A stretch of DNA of 64,000 nucleotides, taken from Hungatella effluvii (GTDB lineage: Bacteria > Bacillota > Clostridia > Lachnospirales > Lachnospiraceae). The number at the start of each line of letters is the position of its first letter. The stretch's first letter is position 1. Of this stretch, positions 58,429 to 64,000 are shown one piece after another. The stretch spans positions 124,001-188,000 of the forward strand of contig NZ_QJKD01000011.1 in assembly GCF_003201875.1 (NCBI RefSeq), in the 5' to 3' direction. The position numbers and the translations under genes were made by a program. The notes beneath the pieces were generated by a model, which worked only from the letters and a program-made list of their open reading frames with translations, made no database searches and was not told the origin of the DNA.

Positions 58429-58444
58429 GATCAGGAGGTTATCG

Positions 58445-59404
58445 ATGGGAAAATACATAAGAAAACGGTTAATACAGTCAATTCCCGTGGTGTTCGGCAT
58501 TACGATACTGACCTATTTCATCATGAAACTGGCGCCGGGCGGCCCCCTGGCCAATATGATCAATCCGCGTACTTCTGCGGAGTCTATCTTAAGGGCCAAG
58601 GAAGCGATGGGCTTAAATAAGCCGATTATCATTCAGTACGTCAACTGGCTGAGGGAGCTGCTGCAGGGCAATTTCGGCTACAGCACCAATTCGGGACAGC
58701 AGGTTCTGGCCATGATTTTAGAGCGCCTTCCCGCTACGCTGCTGCTTACGGTAACAGCGTTTGTCATCAGCTTTGTGGTGGGAATTCCGCTGGGCGTATA
58801 CTCTGCGACCCACAAATACTCGGCAGGAGATTACGGCCTTACCATCTTCTCCTTTATCGGTATTTCGATTCCCAGCTTCTTCTTTGGCATGGGTCTGATC
58901 TACATCTTCGCCATCAAGCTGAAATGGTTTCCGACGTCGGGCTTTGGCGATACCACCTTTAAGGGGACCGGGATGGCTCTGTTCCTGAATAAGATGAAGT
59001 ACCTTGTCATGCCTGCCCTTGTGATGTCCCTGGCCAATCTGGCCACGGTCATGCGCTTTACCCGGTCGAGCATGGTGGAAACGCTGAACCAGGATTATAT
59101 CCGCACGGCCAGGGCAAAAGGGCTCTCGGAGAAGGTGGTCATCTACCGCCACGCGCTGAAGAATTCCCTGATTCCCGTTATCACCATCTTCGGTTTATCC
59201 ATCCCGAATTTATTCGGCGGCGCCTACATCACGGAAAAAGTGTTCAGCTGGCCGGGTATGGGGCTTCTGGGCGTTGATGCCATCGCAAACAGAGACTACG
59301 CAGTGCTTATGGGTCTGACTCTGTTTACGGCAATTCTGGTTCTCGTGGGCAATCTCGTTGCGGATATTCTCTATTCCTTCGTAGACCCGAGAATACGATA
59401 CTAA
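58445..59404 (+). CDS. dppB: Peptide ABC transporter permease, DppB type
   Basis: A 319-residue membrane protein with about six helices. The N-terminus YIRKRLIQSIPVVFGITILT, the large periplasmic loop with APGGPLANM, and the EAA-like loop DYIRTARAKGLSEKVVIYRH are typical of DppB/OppB. AGGAGG precedes the ATG. Pairs with the DppC gene 10 bases later. Confidence 0.93.
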   Translation: MGKYIRKRLIQSIPVVFGITILTYFIMKLAPGGPLANMINPRTSAESILRAKEAMGLNKPIIIQYVNWLRELLQGNFGYSTNSGQQVLAMILERLPATLLLTVTAFVISFVVGIPLGVYSATHKYSAGDYGLTIFSFIGISIPSFFFGMGLIYIFAIKLKWFPTSGFGDTTFKGTGMALFLNKMKYLVMPALVMSLANLATVMRFTRSSMVETLNQDYIRTARAKGLSEKVVIYRHALKNSLIPVITIFGLSIPNLFGGAYITEKVFSWPGMGLLGVDAIANRDYAVLMGLTLFTAILVLVGNLVADILYSFVDPRIRY

Positions 59405-59414
59405 GGAGGCTTCC

Positions 59415-60311
59415 ATGGAGAAAAAAATTACATATAAAAAACGGACTAATCTCTTCAAGACGGATGCGTGGAAGCGGTTCAGCAAAAATAAACTGGCTCT
59501 GATCGGAAGCGTCATCATTCTTCTGATGATTGCCGCGGCCATACTGGCGCCCCTCATCGTACAGAATGATCCGTATGTATCTTTAACCGATGCAAACGGC
59601 CTCATTTTAAAGAACAGCTCTCCTGCGAAGAGCGGCACGATTCTGGGGACGGACAGCCTGGGACGCGATACGTTCAGCCGGGTGATCTACGCGGCCAGAG
59701 TGTCTATGAGCGTTGGCGTGGTGGCCGTTGGCATTTCCACCGGTATCGGTATTTTATTAGGAGCGCTGGCCGGTTATTTCGGCGGGTGGGTGGATACCTT
59801 TATCATGCGTGTGGTCGATGTTGTCTACTGCTTTCCGGTGCTTTTCCTGGTCATCATTATCGCAACCATCTTAAAGCCCAGCATCTATAATATTATGATT
59901 ATCATCGGACTCTGTAACTGGACCGGAACGGCGAGGTTCGTCAGAGGCGAGATTTTAAGGGTCCGGGAGCTGGAGTATGTGCAGGCCTCCATCTCACTGG
60001 GGGCGACGGATGGACGCACTATTTTCCATCATATCATTCCGAATATCATGGCCCCGATTATCGTGGAAGCCACCCTTCAGATGGCGAGGGCGATCCTGAC
60101 AGAAGCTTCCTTAAGCTATCTGGGTGTCGGTGTTCAGATGCCGACGGCCAGCTGGGGAAACATGCTGATGAGCGCCAACAACTTATCCACGCTGACGCTG
60201 CGCCCGTGGCAGTGGGTGCCGCCGGGAGTCTGTATTTTCCTGGCAGTGCTGAGCATCAACTTTATCGGTGACGGCTTAAGAGACGCATTTGACGCAAGAC
60301 AGAAGAAGTAA
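59415..60311 (+). CDS. dppC: Peptide ABC transporter permease, DppC type
   Basis: A 298-residue membrane protein: SKNKLALIGSVIILLMIAAA, TILGTDSLGRDTFSRVIYAA (family signature), and EYVQASISLGATDGRTIFHH as EAA loop. The short N-terminal cytoplasmic tail is Lys-rich. Forms the heterodimer channel with DppB. Confidence 0.93.
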   Translation: MEKKITYKKRTNLFKTDAWKRFSKNKLALIGSVIILLMIAAAILAPLIVQNDPYVSLTDANGLILKNSSPAKSGTILGTDSLGRDTFSRVIYAARVSMSVGVVAVGISTGIGILLGALAGYFGGWVDTFIMRVVDVVYCFPVLFLVIIIATILKPSIYNIMIIIGLCNWTGTARFVRGEILRVRELEYVQASISLGATDGRTIFHHIIPNIMAPIIVEATLQMARAILTEASLSYLGVGVQMPTASWGNMLMSANNLSTLTLRPWQWVPPGVCIFLAVLSINFIGDGLRDAFDARQKK

Positions 60312-60330
60312 CCGCGGGACAGGAGTTTAG

Positions 60331-61410
60331 ATGAAGAAGATACAATATGAAAAGAGGCTGTCGGGCCTCAGAGCTTACATCGAGGATCACGGCCTTACGG
60401 GAGCGCTGATCACTTCGTATGAAAACCGCAGATATTTCTGCGGATTTACAGGGAGCAGCGGTTACCTTCTCGTCACGCGTGACCACGTCGTTCTCATAAC
60501 GGACAAACGGTATACGACCCAGGCGAAGGAGCAGACTGTGGACTGCGAGATCGTGGAGCACAGCCAGGACCGGCTGAGACTGGTGGCGGACACCATGAAG
60601 CGGCTTGGAATCACTTCTTCCGTCATGGAAAGCGGCATGACCGCCGGAGAGTATTTTTCCTTAAAGGAGCACTTGGGAGACCACAGGACCGTACTGGAGG
60701 ATGAGTACTTTCTGGAGCTGCGCATGGTGAAGGACGAATGGGAAATAGAAGCCACCAGGGAGGCCATCCGGCGCGCCGAGGCAGGCTTTGACCGGCTGAT
60801 TCCGAGACTTAAAATCGGTATGACGGAAAAGGATTTAGCGGACGAACTTCATTACCTGGTAAATAGAGAGGGCGCCGAGGCCATGAGCTTTGGAACCATT
60901 GTCGCCTCGGGCGCGCGAGGAGCCATGGCTCACGGATTTCCGACGAACAAGGTCATCGAAAACGGTGATATGGTGGTGGTTGACTTCGGCGTCATGTACG
61001 ACGGTTACTGCTCCGATATGACGAGGACGCTGCTTTTCGGAGATATTTCCCAGGAAAACAGGAGGATTTTTAATCTGGTCCTGGAATCCGGAAAACGGGC
61101 CGTGGAAGCGGTGCGGCCGGGTGTGCACTCCAGCGAGGTGGAGGCGGCTCACAGGGCTGTATTTATCAGAGAGGGGCTGGACGATTACGCGCTTCGCGGA
61201 TTGGGGCATGGAATCGGCCTTCAGATCCACGAATGTCCAAGAGTCCAGATTGGAAAGGACACGGTATTGAGGCCGAATATGATATTTACCATAGAGCCGG
61301 GCCTCTATTTCCCGGGAGTCTGCGGCGTCCGCACGGAGGATGACGTACTGGTGACGGAAAGCGGAGTGGAAAACCTTTCCCATACGCCGCATGAGATTCA
61401 TATTGAATAG
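60331..61410 (+). CDS. M24 family Xaa-Pro aminopeptidase (second, complete)
   Basis: A 359-residue peptidase with both domains. N-terminal creatinase fold (residues 1-125; NRRYFCGFTGSSGYLLVTRD). The catalytic part has Asp in MVVVDFGVMYDGYCSDMTRT, His in GLGHGIGLQIHE, and Glu in FTIEPGLYFP and RTEDDVLVTE, all five metal ligands. It most resembles PepP/PepQ of Firmicutes. It sits between the permease and ATPase genes, so it is part of the transport operon. Confidence 0.92.
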   Translation: MKKIQYEKRLSGLRAYIEDHGLTGALITSYENRRYFCGFTGSSGYLLVTRDHVVLITDKRYTTQAKEQTVDCEIVEHSQDRLRLVADTMKRLGITSSVMESGMTAGEYFSLKEHLGDHRTVLEDEYFLELRMVKDEWEIEATREAIRRAEAGFDRLIPRLKIGMTEKDLADELHYLVNREGAEAMSFGTIVASGARGAMAHGFPTNKVIENGDMVVVDFGVMYDGYCSDMTRTLLFGDISQENRRIFNLVLESGKRAVEAVRPGVHSSEVEAAHRAVFIREGLDDYALRGLGHGIGLQIHECPRVQIGKDTVLRPNMIFTIEPGLYFPGVCGVRTEDDVLVTESGVENLSHTPHEIHIE

Positions 61411-61425
61411 GAAAGGAGACCGTTA

Positions 61426-62394
61426 ATGAGCTTATTGGAAGTAAAAGACTTAAAAACATATTTTTATACGGATGCGGGCTGCGCTAAGGCGGTGGACGGT
61501 GTATCCTTTTCCCTGGACAAGGGGAAGGTGCTGGGCATCGTGGGCGAGTCCGGATGCGGCAAGAGCGTGACCAGTTTATCGATCATGGGGCTGGTGGACC
61601 CGGTGACGGGAAGGCATGAAGGCGGGGAAATCCTGTTTCACGGGGAGGACTTAAGCAAGCTTTCGGAAAAGGAGAAGAGGAAGATCCGCGGAAATAAGAT
61701 ATCCATGATCTTTCAGGAACCCATGACCTCTTTAAATCCCGTGTTTACCGTCGGTTACCAGATCGAGGAGGCGCTGATGCTGCATCTCGGCATGGATAAA
61801 AACGCGGCCCGCCAGAGGGCAGTCGAACTGCTGAAGCTGGTGGAGATCCCGGAGGCGGAAAAGCGGGTGGATGAGTATCCCCACCAGCTGTCGGGCGGAA
61901 TGAGACAGCGGGTGATGATCGCCATGGCGCTGTCCTGTAACCCCGAACTGCTGATCGCCGATGAACCGACTACAGCTCTCGATGTGACCATACAGGCGCA
62001 GATCCTGGAACTGTTAAATGAGCTGAAGGACAAGCTGGGCATGGCCATCATCTTTATTACCCATGACCTGGGCGTGATCTCGGAGATGGCCGACGAGGTG
62101 GTCGTCATGTATGCGGGGGAGATTGTGGAAAAGGCGGAGACACGCCAGCTTTTTGATAATCCCATGCATCCTTACACGGAGGGGCTCATGGCCTCCATCC
62201 CCGATATCGATCAGGAGGTGGACCGGCTCCAGACCCTGGAGGGACTGGTTCCCAGCCTCTATGATATGCCGTCAGGCTGCCGATTCGGCCCGCGCTGCAA
62301 GTATTATACGGAAGAGTGCGGAAAGAACCACAGCCAGTTGACCCGGCTTTCTGATCAGCGGGAAGTCAGATGCAGGAGGTATGAGCATGAGTGA
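61426..62394 (+). CDS. dppD: Peptide ABC transporter ATP-binding protein, DppD type
   Basis: A 322-residue ATPase. Walker A GESGCGKSVTS, Q-loop IFQEPMTSLNPVF, signature LSGGMRQR, Walker B LLIADEPTTALD. The oligopeptide-transporter C-terminal extension has four cysteines (GCRFGPRCKYYTEECGKN), a pattern found in the family and possibly binding an Fe-S cluster. Overlaps dppF by eight bases. Confidence 0.93.
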   Translation: MSLLEVKDLKTYFYTDAGCAKAVDGVSFSLDKGKVLGIVGESGCGKSVTSLSIMGLVDPVTGRHEGGEILFHGEDLSKLSEKEKRKIRGNKISMIFQEPMTSLNPVFTVGYQIEEALMLHLGMDKNAARQRAVELLKLVEIPEAEKRVDEYPHQLSGGMRQRVMIAMALSCNPELLIADEPTTALDVTIQAQILELLNELKDKLGMAIIFITHDLGVISEMADEVVVMYAGEIVEKAETRQLFDNPMHPYTEGLMASIPDIDQEVDRLQTLEGLVPSLYDMPSGCRFGPRCKYYTEECGKNHSQLTRLSDQREVRCRRYEHE

Positions 62395-63346
62395 AATCCT
62401 GATTCAGGCAAAAAATATAAAAAAATACTTTCCTACCAGTGACAGAAACAAGGTCGTGAAAGCCGTGGATGATATCAGTTTTGATATTTACAAGGGCGAG
62501 ACCCTGGGGGTGGTAGGGGAATCCGGCTGCGGAAAATCTACCACGGGCCGCATGGTTTTAAAGCTCCTTGACTGTACGGAAGGAACCGTACTGTACAAGG
62601 GAAAAGACATTGGTAAGATGAAAGGAAAAGAAATGCGCTCCTTAAGAAAGGAAATGCAGATCATTTTCCAGGATCCTTATGCGTCGCTGGATCCGAGAAA
62701 GACGGTATTTCAAATCCTGGCAGAGCCGTTCTGGATTCACCATCCGGAGATGAGTAAGGAAGAGATCTACCGGGAAGTGGAAAAGCTGATCGAGTGCGTG
62801 GGGCTGCGTCCCGAGCATATCCTTCGCTATCCCCACGAATTTTCCGGCGGCCAGCGCCAGCGTGTGGGCATTGCGAGAGCGATCGCCCTTCATCCGGAGT
62901 TCGTGGTCTGTGATGAGCCGGTCAGCGCCCTGGATGTATCAATCCAGGCCCAGGTAATCAATCTGATGCAGGACATCAAAAAAGAGTACCAGCTGACCTA
63001 CCTCTTTATCTCCCATGATCTGCGGATCATCAAGCATTTCTGCGACCGAGTCATGGTCATGTATCTGGGGAATATCGTGGAGCTTGGAACCAAAGAGGCG
63101 ATCTATGGGAACCAGAGGCATCCCTATACAAAGGCGCTTTTATCAGCAGTATCCAGCGTAAAGGGGCACGGCAGCAAGAACCGGATTATCTTACAGGGCG
63201 ATATTCCCAGTCCGGTGAATCCGCCCAGCGGCTGCCCGTTCCATACGAGGTGCAGCTGCTGTATGGATATCTGCAGGGAAAAGAAACCGGATTTAAAGAA
63301 GATGGCCGATGGCACGCTGGTAGCCTGTCATCTGGATATGGAATAA
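62387..63346 (+). CDS. dppF: Peptide ABC transporter ATP-binding protein, DppF type
   Basis: A 319-residue ATPase. Walker A GESGCGKSTTGR, signature FSGGQRQRVGIARA, Walker B FVVCDEPVSALD, and the Cys-rich extension GCPFHTRCSCCMDICREKKP. The ATG at 62387 lies six bases after AGGAGGT and is preferred to the abutting ATG at 62381. Completes the importer. Confidence 0.93.
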   Translation: MSEILIQAKNIKKYFPTSDRNKVVKAVDDISFDIYKGETLGVVGESGCGKSTTGRMVLKLLDCTEGTVLYKGKDIGKMKGKEMRSLRKEMQIIFQDPYASLDPRKTVFQILAEPFWIHHPEMSKEEIYREVEKLIECVGLRPEHILRYPHEFSGGQRQRVGIARAIALHPEFVVCDEPVSALDVSIQAQVINLMQDIKKEYQLTYLFISHDLRIIKHFCDRVMVMYLGNIVELGTKEAIYGNQRHPYTKALLSAVSSVKGHGSKNRIILQGDIPSPVNPPSGCPFHTRCSCCMDICREKKPDLKKMADGTLVACHLDME

Positions 63347-63373
63347 AACTACAACTAATTGGAGGATGGAACA

Positions 63374-63748
63374 ATGAACAAGATCGTAACAGAAAACGCA
63401 CCGAAGGCGATAGGACCGTATTCACAGGGAATGGTATTTGAAAATCTGGTATTTTCCAGCGGACAGATACCAGTCAATCCGGCGACCGGCGAAACCGAAG
63501 GAACCACCATCGAGACACAGGCGGCTCAGTCCTGCAAGAATGTGGCGGCGGTGCTGGAAGCGGCCGGAAGCAGCATGGAGCGCGTGATCAAAACCACCTG
63601 CTTCCTCGCGGACATGGCGGATTTCCCTGTGTTTAACCAGATTTACGAGACGTATTTTGTCAGCAGCCCGGCGCGTTCCTGTGTCGCGGTAAAGACGCTG
63701 CCGAAGAACGTGCTGTGCGAAATTGAAGCGATCGCTTATAAGGAATAG
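63374..63748 (+). CDS. ridA: RidA family enamine/imine deaminase
   Basis: A 124-residue trimeric enzyme. GPYSQGMVFENLVFSSGQIP is the N-terminal signature, with the catalytic Arg in PARSCVAVKTLPKN and the Glu in VLCEIEAIA. It hydrolyses 2-aminoacrylate and related enamines made by PLP enzymes. It lies between a peptide importer and a PLP enzyme gene. Confidence 0.94.
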   Translation: MNKIVTENAPKAIGPYSQGMVFENLVFSSGQIPVNPATGETEGTTIETQAAQSCKNVAAVLEAAGSSMERVIKTTCFLADMADFPVFNQIYETYFVSSPARSCVAVKTLPKNVLCEIEAIAYKE

Positions 63749-63762
63749 AAGAGGAGAGGACC

Positions 63763-64000
63763 ATGGCTTTATTCGATGGAAATAATATAAAACTGGATGT
63801 GCTGAAAAAATGGGCTTACAATTACCGCTGGGCAGAGGTGCCGGAGGGAACCATTCCTTTGACGGCCGCCGATCCTGACTATCCGGTGGCGCCGGAGATC
63901 CGGAAGGCGCTTCGCGATTACGTCGACAACGGCTACTTTTCCTACACGCCGAAGATGGGCTATCCGGAGTTTATGGAGGCGGCCTCCAGAGCGCTGTGGG
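63763..64000 (+). CDS. PLP-dependent aminotransferase class I/II or C-S lyase (N-terminal part, cut by window edge)
   Basis: The first 79 residues run off the right edge. MALFDGNNIKLDVLKKWAYN opens the protein, then IPLTAADPDYPVAPEIRKAL and FSYTPKMGYPEFMEAASRAL, the substrate-recognition and Tyr-containing N-terminal segments of fold-type I class I/II enzymes. MalY/PatB C-S beta-lyases and aspartate-type aminotransferases share this layout, so the reaction cannot be decided from this part. GAGGAG precedes the ATG, and the start follows 14 bases after ridA. Confidence 0.75.
   Translation, partial: MALFDGNNIKLDVLKKWAYNYRWAEVPEGTIPLTAADPDYPVAPEIRKALRDYVDNGYFSYTPKMGYPEFMEAASRALW

Noticed and set aside
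1..64000. tRNA or rRNA genes
   Set aside because: I saw no cloverleaf-like segment with the GGTTCGAATCC-type arm and no rRNA-like stretch, though without a covariance search a tRNA could be missed.

Overview
The window looks like chromosome of an anaerobic, spore-forming member of the Clostridia, most probably a Lachnospiraceae (Enterocloster/Lacrimispora-like). The evidence is a small acid-soluble spore protein gene, a sporulation-type DacF with a forespore-sigma-like promoter, a complete [FeFe]-hydrogenase maturation set (HydE, HydG, HydF), the oxygen-independent cobalamin pathway, a membrane pyrophosphatase, strong AGGAGG ribosome sites and a G+C-moderate sequence with AT-rich promoters. 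The genus is inference. I see no rRNA, tRNA, CRISPR array, complete insertion sequence or prophage.

Layout. 0-6 kb: a Gfo/Idh/MocA dehydrogenase ending in a giant palindrome, a HAD phosphatase whose tail comes from an IS-end-like repeat, an LCP cell-wall ligase, an iron-responsive DUF3793-flavodoxin pair, and a GH13 glucosidase divergent from an AraC regulator. 7-12 kb: a zinc importer (znuA-znuC-znuB) followed directly by a potassium channel pair (ktrB, ktrA) that is split by a structured-RNA-like insertion. 12.3-16.1 kb: the ferrous iron operon (feoA, feoA, feoB, Cys-rich protein) with Fur-box and TTAG-palindrome operators, then a shortened Fur and an internally deleted DtxR regulator. 16.2-20.8 kb: an ECF sigma/anti-sigma pair with a membrane protein, and two COG0523 metal-chaperone-type genes, one with an expanded His/Cys repeat and one fused to a YcgQ-type domain. 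21-26 kb: polysaccharide deacetylase, DacF and a K+-dependent membrane pyrophosphatase. 26.2-31.6 kb: a PspC-PadR-HAAS-DUF4097-PspC envelope operon, an agr/LytTR-type two-component system and a spore protein.

31.7-42.1 kb is one ten-kilobase anaerobic cobalamin operon (cbiD, cbiL, cbiF, cbiG, cbiH, cbiJ-cbiE fusion, cbiT-cbiA fusion, GNAT-cobT fusion, cobU) behind a single consensus promoter with no room for a B12 riboswitch. 42-45.4 kb is a patchy region: a GyrI-like protein, an unknown protein, a secreted nuclease lipoprotein, an AT-rich insert with a coiled-coil repeat protein and an IS-end remnant. 45.4-49.5 kb holds the hydrogenase maturation operon. 49.7-51.9 kb has an XRE regulator, a DUF503 protein, a MarR regulator flanked by inverted operator copies and a six-unit 16-bp repeat array, and an alpha/beta hydrolase.

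52-64 kb is a single co-directional peptide-utilisation operon. A complete dipeptide-type ABC importer is interleaved with two M20 and two M24 peptidases and an orphan creatinase-type N-domain, then RidA and a PLP-dependent enzyme cut by the window edge. The import, hydrolysis, PLP chemistry and RidA order suggests uptake and breakdown of a particular dipeptide class that releases a reactive enamine. A repeated theme of the window is metal economy: Zn import, Fe(II) import, Co-corrin synthesis, COG0523 GTPases and Fe-S maturation lie within 50 kb.
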